From positions 1,478,686 through 1,542,685 of the forward strand of contig SCFE01000048.1 of NCBI GenBank assembly GCA_004352715.1: 64,000 bases of DNA, in the 5' to 3' direction. Source of the DNA: Hofstenia miamia. Lineage: Eukaryota > Xenacoelomorpha > Acoela. The notes under the pieces are model-generated. The model ran no database searches and had not been told where the DNA came from. It saw only the letters and a list, made by a program, of their open reading frames with translations. The translations under genes were made by a program, and so were the position numbers. Of the stretch, positions 31,320 to 43,100 are shown piece by piece. Positions within the stretch are counted from its first letter, which is position 1, and every line of letters starts with the position of its first letter.

Positions 31320-34300
31320 GTGTACTTTGAATAAATGAAGAAGGATTTCATTTTCTAATGCAATCAGACTTGGGATTGACCCGGGATTTTCCTGTTGTCT
31401 CTCATCAGTTCATCAAGTTAAGGTAATGCTTGAACCTCGAAAAAGAACTGTAATATAATATTCAACTATGTCAAAAATGTGGTAAATTTTGAAATAAAAA
31501 CCTTTGAATAATATATTATGTCCATAAAATGCAGGTAGGCTTTGTATTGCATACATTCTAAGGATTTACCGAAGCTCGCCTTACTCACTTACATCCTCGG
31601 CTCGTTCCCAAATGTGATTATGAGCCTACTTCATATGGAAGCATCACGTTTTCGATGCACCAGTATATAGAGTAAAACAGAAAATTATATTTTTCAATTT
31701 CATTAACCTTGGATAAATCAATCAAATCAGAGTAATATATATATATATNNNNNNNNNNNNNNNNNNNNNNNNNNNNNNNNNNNNNNNNNNNNNNNNNNNN
31801 NNNNNNNNNNNNNNNNNNNNNNNNNNNNNNNNNNNNNNNNNNNNNNNNNNNNNNNNNNNNNNNNNNNNNNNNNNNNNNNNNNNNNNNNNNNNNNNNNNNN
31901 NNNNNNNNNNNNNNNNNNNNNNNNNNNNNNNNNNNNNNNNNNNNNNNNNNNNNNNNNNNNNNNNNNNNNNNNNNNNNNNNNNNNNNNNNNNNNNNNNNNN
32001 NNNNNNNNNNNNNNNNNNNNNNNNNNNNNNNNNNNNNNNNNNNNNNNNNNNNNNNNNNNNNNNNNNNNNNNNNNNNNNNNNNNNNNNNNNNNNNNNNNNN
32101 NNNNNNNNNNNNNNNNNNNNNNNNNNNNNNNNNNNNNNNNNNNNNNNNNNNNNNNNNNNNNNNNNNNNNNNNNNNNNNNNNNNNNNNNNNNNNNNNNNNN
32201 NNNNNNNNNNNNNNNNNNNNNNNNNNNNNNNNNNNNNNNNNNNNNNNNNNNNNNNNNNNNNNNNNNNNNNNNNNNNNNNNNNNNNNNNNNNNNNNNNNNN
32301 NNNNNNNNNNNNNNNNNNNNNNNNNNNNNNNNNNNNNNNNNNNNNNNNNNNNNNNNNNNNNNNNNNNNNNNNNNNNNNNNNNNNNNNNNNNNNNNNNNNN
32401 NNNNNNNNNNNNNNNNNNNNNNNNTATATATATATATATACTGCTATCAATTCTATTACAATCTTCCAGATTTCTATAAATAGAAAAATGAGAGGCATTT
32501 GCAAAATTGCTACTGGCCATTAATGCAAATTTGGAACATTTCGATGATCTTTATGTTTTGATTTTTAGTTTGTGCCACGTATTTTTAGAATTTATTCTTA
32601 GAAGTAGATCTTCAGCGGCAGCATGACCTGGTGTTCCGATTTTTAATATCAATCACTTAATTTCACTGGTTGAACACCTTTCCTCAAAAAACAAAACATT
32701 AATCTTTGAACGATAAAATTCTAATCATATCGTGCTGAATTTTTTTGAAATTTTAGTATTTAAAGAACATACCTAAGGGTGTAAGGAGTGAAATCTCAAT
32801 TGTAATTTCCTTAAGGGACTCAAAATATTGAAAAAATAAACCCTGAAAATTATTAAAAGAATTTTGATTTAAGCAATCAAAATCAATGTTGAAGACTTGA
32901 TGAGGGAAATTCCCGCATAGCGACCTTAAGTACGCCTCTGAGATTATCCTAGTTTACCCAATCAACATATAATTGAAGGATTATTTCGAGTTTATGTTCA
33001 CTTTACGTGTGAAGAACTAAGAGATGGTCACATTGTGTAATACTACATCAGTTAAGTATTAATCATACATTTATTTAATTATAGTTATTAAAATCATTAA
33101 TGTGATGAATTGCCTATTGCGATAAGGATGCTATTTAAAAATTCTAGTAAGGTATGATTTCCCGCTCTCATCCTACTCGAATGCTTTGAATTGAGATCAA
33201 TTAGAATAAGTAAAGAATTTTCTTTGTAAAGACAACTATAATTGTTAGATTGGAAGGTTCCAATTGATAAGATGTCTGAATTCAAAGTGATTACTTACGG
33301 ATTTCAGCACGTCATTGCAAAGCTTCCGTTCAAGTGGCTGAATTAACCACAGCATTTTCTTAACTAAGTTCTACCAGACAATAGCTAAAAAGTACAACAA
33401 ACTCTAATAACATATTTAATATTTTTTATTATAAGTACATCGTATTTTAGGCTCTTTATCTGTATATCAAACAATTTAAGCAACACTACCATAATTGACT
33501 CATTAATAGAGTCGGAGGTTGTATCTAAATAACACAGTTGCAATTTATTAATATGCTAAGTAAAAAAGGACATTCCAAACAGAAAATCTTTCATCTAAGG
33601 GGAAATTAGGCGTTTGAATATTCTAAGAAACTCTAAAAAATTCTGAGAATTATAATTGCATTAAACTTCAAATCTAATTGCGTAGAAAAATTAATAGCGC
33701 CATCTAAGAGAAAGCATCTCTTAAACAACTGCTTTTATTAAGCAGATACACTTAGCATTTTCTCAATTTATTATGGAAATGCTGCTGAAATCATATCAAA
33801 TGATAAGAACATCATCATTTGAGCGTTAAAATAAAGTTTTTGACATTTGCACATTAGACTAAATGCAAAACTCCAACTAACAACGGAGTACGAAAATCCA
33901 CATAATTAACCAATAACATGCTTCACACATTAAAATATTTTCTTTATTCAACGATAAATAGAAAAATTCAAATATGTCTCTTTTTATTTTAGAAGTGTTT
34001 ACAATTATTTTGCGACTTTATTCCTACACGACTCTTCAAGGTAATTTTTTCCTGGAAAATTTTGATACATGGTGTCCATATTAGATCAAAAGTCCATGAT
34101 TTTTGAAAAAATCCTTTAGTTACGCTGCAATAGCATTGCAAGACGCTAAATGATCTATTCTTCTGGATTCACATATCTTACAAACATTTTATTATTTAAA
34201 AAATTAGAGTGTGGTGTTTATGAAATTGAAATTCAAGCAATCTAGTCTTTGTACTTTAGAATTACTAGCAAAGTACTATTGAAGCTACCCAGAGTATGTC

Positions 34301-34660
34301 ACTTGTGGTTTACATAAAAAATATGAAAGTGAGCCTTATTAACCCAATGCACATCTGAAAAGAGATTATTGCTTTGATATTGAATTCTATTTCAAGTAAC
34401 TAACAGAGAAATAGCTTAATGTATCAAGAGCGCAAAAAAATTTTCGAACAGGCAATGTCTTGAACAATAGACATAGTATGATTAAGAAATTGAATAGAAG
34501 TAATTTGTTTTCTCTACACACTTTTCTTGTTGGTGACTGGTTGTTGTAATATTTGTACATATTGTAAATAGCAGTGTATATAAACAACAAAGTGTTTGTA
34601 AATAGGAAATAGTTTGAACTGTATTCTCTTATTGTTTGCTAGAATCACCCCACTGATTTT
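31320..34660. other. AT-rich non-coding sequence with a 676-base N run
   Basis: N run at 31749-32424, flanked on both sides by (TA)n. No supported gene. The ORF calls running through the N run are artefacts. Confidence 0.5.

Positions 34661-34662
<2 letters not shown>

Positions 34663-34705
<43 letters not shown>
34663..34705. repeat. (TA)n microsatellite
   Basis: About 21 TA units immediately followed by ttagagcgg and a Penelope-like 3' motif. Confidence 0.95.
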
Positions 34706-34709
<4 letters not shown>

Positions 34710-34855
34710 GCGGAGTGAAAAAAGGTTTTATATTTTTGAAAAAATGTTTTACTAAAAATGCCGCCCCTACTTCTTAAACCGCACTTTTTCATTTTTATAT
34801 ATTTGCCATCTTCACTGTGCAATGATGAAGATATGTGCTAAAACATGTTCTTATG
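34706..34855 (+). mobile_element. Possible Penelope-like terminal fragment
   Basis: The stretch gtgcaatgatgaagatatgt then gctaaaacatgttctt (34817-34852) aligns with the minus-strand Penelope 3' motif at 29862-29907: gca.tga.gaa, a spacer with atgt, and gc.aaacatgtt. In this copy the hammerhead core boxes are mutated (AUGAUGA and UAAAAC). As at 30.24 kb, a (TA)n tract lies directly upstream. No GIY-YIG residues remain. Confidence 0.35.
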
Positions 34856-35825
34856 CCTGAATTGCATACAAATATGAATTTCTTTTATTGAGAAATCCGA
34901 GTTCTGTAAAAATATTCAAATATTTCCATACCTAGTGCTCAGATGATGAGGTAGTCTAATGTCAATGGAAGCAAGAACTACCCTGAAATATTTTTTTTAA
35001 GGCAATCTGTGTGACATGAATATAAGACCAAAGATCTTGCGATATTCTTAGATTTGAAATATTTTTATTAGTTTAAGCGTTTAAAAGTTTTTTGTTGAAG
35101 TCATCACAGATTTTGAAGAATTCCTAATGGTAATAGGTTAATCTATTAATATATCCATATAGTTGTAAATAATGGGATAAAAATAATGTATTGAAAATGT
35201 GATAAATACCTTAATGATATGCTGATTTTAAGCAACAAATCTAAACAAGATGTCGATGAGCCTAAAATATCTCAATTTGCATGATAACAGAAATATTAGT
35301 TTCAATTTGAGAGTTGATGTGGAGTTAATTAAAAATCAATCTCACCATTCAAACTTGAATTAGTTTTAATGTTGGTTTAATTAAAGCAAGTCATTAGGTT
35401 TTAATATTGGAAAACGTAAAATTCATTTATTTTAACTATGTTTGAAATGAAATACCTAGATATCTAATCAAATACTCGTATGATGGATCAAATGTAATGC
35501 TATCTTTAATCACCCTGAAATTTGTTTCATTAGACGTTTTATTTTAACCTGGGAAATTAGTCAAAATTAATGCAGTAAACTTGAAGACGATGGGTTGATC
35601 TTATGTGGATAGTTCTTGCAGCTTGGGCCTTAAAATGTTGACCCACTCCTAACTTGGAATTTACGACGAGCGTTGGCTTTGGTTAACACATGATCATCTT
35701 TATATTTCTATTTAAAATAAAATATTTTGTAAAAACATTTAAATTTAGAAATTTATTTAAAAGGCCATTTCGAAAATTTTTACAGTTTTCGAGAACTTTG
35801 TCACATTGTTGACCACTTCTTTTGG

Positions 35826-36016
35826 TCAGAACTCAGATACCACATCGCCAATTGCTTTTCTATTTGTACTATGTTTTTTATTTTCTTCGAAATTGTATGA
35901 TTTATATGATTTCAAGAAATATAGGCTGTATTCCAACTTCAAATAATCAATATAAACAATGGATTGATAAGTTGCATCCATTATAAATTTTAACCATCCC
36001 ATTAACGCCAAAATGC
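35826..36016 (-). CDS. Candidate gene U1, exon 6 (possibly last)
   Basis: Minus-strand acceptor tttacaatag, entered in phase 1, then 62 codons and TGA at 35826. It starts hydrophobic (ILALMGWLKFIMDAT) and ends hydrophilic (NFEENKKHSTNRKAIGDV). A possible donor (gatgtg|gtatct) lies just before the stop, so it may be internal. It is joined in phase to exon 5 (Gln then a split Gly codon). Function unknown. Confidence 0.35.
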
Positions 36017-36704
36017 CTATTGTAAATTTAAATTCACATTCCGTTTCAAACAATTTTCTTTAAGCCTATTTGGAAATTTGGGAATAGTGGTATTTTAAAA
36101 CATCTTTGTGAAAGTGTGTTTAATTAGTGATATAAATTTTTCCTATGATTGAAATAGACGAGAATATAAACTATTTTAAATGGAAAATCCGATTATTACA
36201 AGACCCTTAAATTTTTGTCATACATTATGTTCTGTATTCAGTGGTGTCTTTTAGTATTAAATGATTTATGATTATCTAAAAATGTTTATAGAAACCATTA
36301 AAAATGGTAAGAAATGCTTGAGTTCTTTAGGATAAATTTTGTAGATAGACTAAATAACCATTTTCAGTATAAAAGCATTATTTCTTTAATGACGTATATT
36401 TTTATATATGGCGGAGACAAGTTTTCATTTTCCTTACTAACAAAAATGTTTTTTCGCTGTCTAAAGAAAGTACCCATAATGAAAAAGTAGGGAATAATTG
36501 AATTGGTATTTTCTATTATTATAGTCTGTTAGTGGACAAATGAAAAACAATACTTTGATAGAATTCTAATAAGTGTTATGGGAAAATATTAAATTTTAAT
36601 GTTCTAATATAATTAGTCGAAAGATAATCAGCGATGTACTTTTTTTTAGGGACAGAAATACAATTGAATTTGATTATAGGAACAAGTTTTGTTTTAATGA
36701 ACAC

Positions 36705-36765
36705 CTTGGCTAGAAAAAGTGACGTCAACTGTTTTGCCAGCCAGTGAAATATCAGAAATATTTTT
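36705..36765 (-). CDS. Candidate gene U1, exon 5
   Basis: A 61-base segment between acceptor cttgaacag and donor ccaag|gtgttc. It enters in phase 0 and leaves in phase 1, encoding KNISDISLAGKTVDVTFSSQ. Non-random composition and phase agreement with both neighbours support it. Function unknown. Confidence 0.35.
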
Positions 36766-37183
36766 CTGTTCAAGTTTCAATGAAGTTAATGTAAACAAGA
36801 ATTGTCCTTCTGTTTTGTGCGATGTCAATTTAGAATAATTACCATAATAACGGTCAATTCTCTGCATTTAGGCTTTAATCAATCCGGTAATTAACAATTT
36901 TTTGTAAAAAAATGAGTAATTTTTTTCGCTAAAAGCATATTTACTCTATATATGTACGCAAATGCTTATATTTGACCTTCATTGTTAATTATGAAGGTCA
37001 AGCTCTTCTTATTAATAAAATATTAGTTTTAATGCATTAAATGATGAAATTTAGCAAGTCTTTTAAACATTTCAACTAAGAAATATCTTTATATTATAAA
37101 AAATTCATTATTATTTTAACAGTCTTGCCTATTAACATCATCATATAAATAAAAGCAGAAACGAATAAATTTTGTCTACTTAC

Positions 37184-37257
37184 TAACAATGCACACAATC
37201 CTCTCATTTCAAATTTGAACATCAATAATTGTTCCAAAGGCCCTAAAACATAAGTAC
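37184..37257 (-). CDS. Candidate gene U1, exon 4
   Basis: A 74-base segment between acceptor cttgatacag and a strong donor ttgtta|gtaagt. Phase 1 in, phase 0 out. It encodes TYVLGPLEQLLMFKFEMRG followed by LCALL, an amphipathic-looking helix. No known domain was recognised. Confidence 0.4.
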
Positions 37258-37397
37258 CTGTATCAAGTAAGAAAATATATCTCATTAATTTATTATTTCA
37301 TCACATGCCGTTAGACGAACTGTGCTTGCGTATAGAAATTATGGGGGAAGCACAAAAAGAAAGCTAAAAAAATTCGCCAAATAAAGAAAGACCGTAC

Positions 37398-37537
37398 CTG
37401 CAACGTCTTTACCTAACATAAAACCAAGGGCTTGTGACAAGTGAGATTGCAAGAAACACTTGTTATCTCTCAGGCCAAAACCTATAATACGTGCAGTTGA
37501 ATAGCTAACGATGTCTAAATGTTCTAGGTAAGTATAT
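37398..37537 (-). CDS. Candidate gene U1, exon 3
   Basis: A 140-base segment ending at donor gttgcag|gtacgg. The acceptor that keeps phase is gcggag (phase 2 in). A stronger-looking acceptor eight bases upstream (caactag) would break phase with exon 2. It encodes YTYLEHLDIVSYSTARIIGF, then GLRDNKCFLQSHLSQALGFM, then LGKDVAG, which looks like a genuine helical protein. Function unknown. Confidence 0.4.
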
Positions 37538-37693
37538 CTCCGCATCTAGTTGACAACACCAAAGGCAAAAATAATTTTATTCCTTTTTGCGTTTTTTCAT
37601 TTGTATTCAATTTTAAGTTGCTGATTGCTGATGTTGTTTCAATGTTTATAAACAATGAAACTTGTAAAGATTAACATATTTTCAATAGATAAC

Positions 37694-37805
37694 CTATCAT
37701 TATGAAATATATTAATTGCATGACAATAAAGAAGAGGGTTTGCTCTTTGGGAAGGAGTGCAGCAGTTCAATGATAGTACAATAAAGTCTATGAAAAATTG
37801 TAAGA
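37694..37805 (-). CDS. Candidate gene U1, exon 2
   Basis: A 112-base segment between acceptor attgcaag and donor gatag|gttatc. Phase 1 in, phase 2 out. It encodes a hydrophobic stretch (LQFFIDFIVLSLNCC) and then TPSQRANPLLYCHAINIFHN, ending with a split Arg codon. The other frame has stops. Function unknown. Confidence 0.35.
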
Positions 37806-38365
37806 CTTGCAATTTAAGCAATAAATTAAATATGTTTTTTAGATATTCATTTAGTATCTAACATTCAACTTCCCAATTTATAATGCACAAATGAACGTAA
37901 AACAAGGAAAAATTTAATTTTGAAAATTCTGACATTAGGATAGGCAGAATAAGGAAGATGCCTCAAGAGCTGAGATTTGAGTTGTTCAAGAAAACATAAC
38001 TAGGTGAGATCGAGACTTAGCATGCAATGGAAACTTTCTATCTATAATTTAAGACAAAATTACTTTGCCGCTGTTATTAGACAACATTGTACAAACAGCT
38101 CTGCTTTGTAACAATAAATGCATGTTAATTAGAAACCATTTGGTCGACTGGTAATTTCAGTAGTTAGAAACATTATATTTAACAGACATTAATTTGCAGC
38201 AGCACATTTTGATTTAAAAAATTGCTTTTTAATGAAATATTTCCGAACGTACGTCAAAGGAACACAGGTTTCAAAGCATAATGCCAAGATTTCAAGTGTA
38301 TTTAGTCAGTGATTGCTGTAGTAACCAGGGCTGCCATGGATCTACATACATATATATATATATAT

Positions 38366-38537
38366 NNNNNNNNNNNNNNNNNNNNNNNNNNNNNNNNNNN
38401 NNNNNNNNNNNNNNNNNNNNNNNNNNNNNNNNNNNNNNNNNNNNNNNNNNNNNNNNNNNNNNNNNNNNNNNNNNNNNNNNNNNNNNNNNNNNNNNNNNNN
38501 NNNNNNNNNNNNNNNNNNNNNNNNNNNNNNNNNNNNN
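38366..38537. other. 172-base N run after (TA)n
   Basis: The left flank is (TA)n and the right flank is unique. It would lie in the large intron between exons 1 and 2 of candidate gene U1. Confidence 0.8.
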
Positions 38538-38632
38538 CTAATATGGAGTGTATATAAGAGACCTAAACAATTGTAAATAGATAGTTAGCTGCGTTCTCAT
38601 ATACAGCGCACTTCCGTGCACTCTAGCGATGC

Positions 38633-38634
<2 letters not shown>

Positions 38635-38670
<36 letters not shown>
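38635..38670. repeat. (TA)n microsatellite
   Basis: About 15 TA units ending in tgtat. Confidence 0.9.
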
Positions 38671-39407
38671 CGAACTGATCCATGGATATCCACTAGATAT
38701 GGATCAGAAAATGCATTTTATGTATATCTAGGGAATCATTGTGGATAAAAATAAAGGTTAACCGATAAAGTAATGCATTTTATAGTAAATTTTAAGGTAA
38801 AATAGCTTAAAATGAACAAAAATGAACAAAATATCTCAACATCACTTTTTTATACAAATCTGCCAATCTACGTGTCTTCCAATCACATTACATCACGAGA
38901 GCTAATTACATGCTTGATATAATATTCTAAGCATTAGTCCTTGCTTCAAACATCACGCGCATTAAGAAGCTTGTGTAATTTTCTCCCTCCCCATTAAAAT
39001 GTTATAAACAACTTAAGAAGTTCCCTTCTAGAGAATTTTCCTGGTGGATATGGATCCTTCATGAATCGATCACTTAAGAAGTTCGCATAGGTAGCTATGC
39101 CAAACCCAGTGAAATACAGAAAAGGCGTAATTAACATCTCTATATCGTATGTTACAGTCAAACTTTCTCTTCGATTTCCTTAAATTACTCTTAAATATAG
39201 CTTCAGTATTTGGTAATATATACAGCATTTGCACTTAGGCATATAAAACAATAAATTATAAAATTGGGAGCTTTAAACTTCCCATTAGTAAGCTTCGTCT
39301 ATTCATATTGTTAGGGCGATATGCTTTATTTGAATATCGAATCCAACTTTAAAAGTTTCAGTGAGGACGCATGCAGAATTTATATATTTATAATAATTAG
39401 GGTGGCC

Positions 39408-39478
39408 AGAGAAAATGGCCCCAAAAACGGCCCCAGAAAAACTGGCAGAAAAAACATGCGCAGAAAACACTAACTCAA
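39408..39478. repeat. Short purine-rich quasi-repeats
   Basis: Five successive units of 12-16 bases of the form tggcc(cc)agaaaa (tggccagagaaaa, tggccccaaaaa, cggccccagaaaaa, tggcagaaaaaa, tgcgcagaaaa) form a decayed minisatellite with strand asymmetry. Confidence 0.5.
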
Positions 39479-39781
39479 AGAAAATTGCCCCGTAGAGTTA
39501 GGGCTTATACTAGAGTTACTTTCAAAGTACATACGCCACAGCTACCGCCCTTCACCTTTATATCATTCGCACTGCATGTTAACCAACACAAATGCACGTT
39601 AATTTTTTCGTTAGGTTCACAATTCTAAGGGGTCGTTCTTTCTAGCACCGTCTTTTCCTGCAGCCGTTTTTTTATCATTTTTTCCGAGAATGTTATTCGA
39701 GGGAATTCTTTCCTAGTACCAATAATTACATATATATCTATGAAGAATCATAGGAGCAGCACTCACTGCAAATTGTGCATG

Positions 39782-39786
<5 letters not shown>

Positions 39787-39821
<35 letters not shown>

Positions 39822-39903
39822 TTGAGTTGTATTTATTAGTATCATCACCATCATAAAATATGAACCAAGTACAAAACAACATTAAAGAGAAGGATATCAA
39901 TGN

Positions 39904-39938
<35 letters not shown>
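39787..39938. repeat. Two (TA)n tracts with a single-N joint between
   Basis: (TA)n at 39787-39819 and again at 39904-39938. The single N at 39903 abuts the second tract, marking another contig joint. Confidence 0.85.
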
Positions 39939-39940
<2 letters not shown>

Positions 39941-40055
39941 TTTACATTAACATTGAAGGAATTGATTTATTTTCTATGCGGCAATACATTGTGAAATACA
40001 TCTTCGGTGACATTACCAGTTTCGCTAAAAGTATTTGATGTGCAAGTAATCTTAC

Positions 40056-40172
40056 CATTTACTGTAATTAGAAGAACACTTAATAGCGAGTGAATTAACG
40101 AGCTTTGATAAATGAAGTTCCGCATTTCTAAAGGACTCCAGGAAACAATGAAAAACGGATATCCCAAGGTTG
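40056..40172 (-). CDS. Candidate gene U1, exon 1 of those seen
   Basis: A 117-base segment between acceptor taattgttag and a strong donor taaatg|gtaaga. It is symmetric (phase 1 in and out). It encodes ATLGYPFFIVSWSPLEMRN followed by FIYQSSLIHSLLSVLLITVN, with a hydrophobic end that continues into exon 2. Earlier exons would lie beyond 40.2 kb and were not found. Function unknown. Confidence 0.4.
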
Positions 40173-40179
40173 CTAACAA

Positions 40180-43100
40180 TTATAATTGTTAGTAAAATGA
40201 GTCAATGGCATTATAAAGATTGTCAGTAACTTGTTCAATTCATTCACACAGCTTCCTTCACGGAAAGTAGTGCCTCTATTGGCGTTGTTTAGCCTTTGTT
40301 ACAAGTTTCTGTTCTATTAGTATCTTCATTTCTGTTTACTAACAGATAATTGCAAGAATACATACTTTTTTACTAGCGATAGTTGATTTGTTTCAAACAG
40401 CCACGTTTAAGTTTTTGAGTACCGCATACAAGTTCATTGTCTCTGCATATAATTCTGTTCTATACGCCATGCATAAATTCTTTTGTTTTCTAAACACATG
40501 TTTTTGGTGAAGCTCGCCATTAATTTATTTTAGAAAAATTTTGATGCAGTTATTTCTTATTTTAGCCATAGTTTTAATTTTTTTTTCAATTCTCAACTAA
40601 GTTATTTATCGTTAACCCATAAAATTACGACATAGAATTTGGCAAAACACAGGCGTTTTACCAAAATAATAAGGCAAATGTAGTCGAACAAAATTAGGTA
40701 TGTGAATGGAATCTTCATTGATCCCATCGATTGATCGATATATTCTCATTAGTCGTTGATAATCTATTAATTAATCGATTAATCAGCCATTCTAATATCT
40801 AGAAAGGTTTATGTGATATGCATAAGCACATATTTTTACTTCGACTACAGATATGAGACCAAAACAAAATTTGCATATTCAAATATATGAATGTACTAGC
40901 GATGTTTTTTAGTAATGGTTGCCTCTAAAACTGTATGCTCACTAAGCATTACTCCAGCAAATAACATTTTTTTCTGCATCAAAATTGTCCCAATTAACTT
41001 CAATGCTTCGTTGTTGAGGTACATAATTTTGTACCAAACATAAATATGTAAATTTGTGTAATGTTAAAATATGGTCTGATTTTTACAAAATAGTTCTTTT
41101 CTTTGAAACATCTATTGTTGATTCCTGCAATTTCAAAAATTGCAGCATACCGCCAGCTAAATCATTCAATATCCAAAAATGTGCTGGCACTGAAAAAGTT
41201 AAGTAATTCAAGTCATTTCTGTCAAACTACATGCAAACACATTTGTATAACCATTAATTTACTTTGGAATGTTCAAAAATTATAAATTTTTGATAATAGA
41301 TTAACTGATTAACTTTCCAATCAATTTCTTCTTAATTTTTTATAATATCAGAATTTTTTTCTTTGTATTTTTGCAATTGAGCTCACTTAAAAGTGTCCAA
41401 GATTATTAATGGAAAATTTTGCAAAGTAATTTATATAAAAATTATCAAAATTATATTGAACCTTTGAATTTTTGTGCTTTACTCTAGCTTTCAAATTCGA
41501 CAAGATGCTACATTTTTCATCAATAGCAATAAGTACTAGTAACTGCATGCAGTTTAGACAAGTCCCGGATTGTAATGCTTATCAAATCGAATGAAATGGT
41601 TAAAAAGCAGACATTCACACGAAAAATGGATTTTTTCAGCAAAAATGTACATATTTGCTGATACTTATCTATTGCTTCATAAAACAAAGTCCTTGCTGAA
41701 CACAAGCTGTGCCTTAAAGAATGGCACTTAACCAAAACATTCCTGATCATTTCTCATAAATATGTAAGGAAGTCATAGAAAATGCACTTATTTTTTTAGA
41801 AATATGCAAATTTTTACAATTCGACAGATTCTGTTATTTGTAGAACATGTATTAAAAGGGTAAAAAATCTTGAGGTCTGAAAACCTTTATATGAAAATTG
41901 AGTCTTTCTTAATCAGTCTGCCGATTGGGTCGTGTTATATCATCAAGCATAAACTCAGGCCAGTATTATAATTTTGCCATGAAAATTTGGGTTTCTAAAA
42001 TTGAAATTTTACCCATAGAAACACTTAAAGATTCTAAATTTTTCTGTATAATGATTATAATATGCCTTTCGTAAAAAATGCTGAGAAATCATGTAAATTT
42101 TGGAAAAAAACTCCGTGTGTTAGAAGCTATCATATTCATATGAGGCCAGGCAGAAAAAATCTTTTCGATTCCAACTCTACCCCTGCATGGTAATTATTTT
42201 ATCGAACTTGTAGTATTCATAAAACACCATTATTTTGAATTACATTGTTTGACAGATAATATTTTTATACTATTTATTAGATTTCGCTTCGACATTGTTG
42301 AAATAAGTTTTCGGAAACTTTAAATTAAATCTAGCATTTCCTTGTCAATGTTAATTATGAATGGATTTATTGATGTCGACATCTAAAATTGTATGATATG
42401 ACTAACAATAATAAGCACAACTTACCAAAAATAGAACATGAACTTTATTTAGGGAGAGATTTTAGTTTCATTTAAGGTAGAAGTATATTTCGATGGCATT
42501 AAAATAGTGTAGTTAAGAGAAAATTCAACTTCTTGATCATTGACTTGATTGATATAAATACATTCATATTCAATAAAGACGTTTTTAATTTGGAAAATTT
42601 TTAAGGCTATTATTTTACTAGAATTTCGTGTTGATATAACTGTAATATTGTTAAATTATATTTCTTGAAATAATTGAATTACTTGTTTCGATTTTATTAG
42701 AGTCACTCTTCTGTAGCTCTAAGTATTTACGAAATATTTTCTCTTAAGCAACAAATTTATATACTATATTTTAATTATGTAATTTGACATCTTCAAGAGT
42801 GAATCGCTGCTGCCAATTTTATGACCTTTTCGTTAGCACCTGATGCCTATCCACAATGAAAACTTCCTGCACAGCAATTTGGTAATTGAATGTCTAAAAT
42901 TGTACGTTTGAAAATCGCAATAAGTTCATTAATTTTAAATGTCTATATTCGTGGAATTTCAAAAGTTTTTTATAAGACGTGGATAAATCATCCTAAGTTG
43001 CTCAAATTAATATGAGTCTTAGCATGAAAATTATAATTATCAATTCTAATAACAAATTTCGCACTTAAATATACTTTATTGGAATTTAACATAAGCTAGG

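Noticed and set aside
31618-32520. 300- and 260-codon ORFs
   Set aside because: Most of their length is N; the rest is translated (TA)n (IYIYIY).
40880-41750. hAT or other transposase on the minus strand
   Set aside because: Only isolated protein-like stretches; no domain order or catalytic motifs could be assembled.
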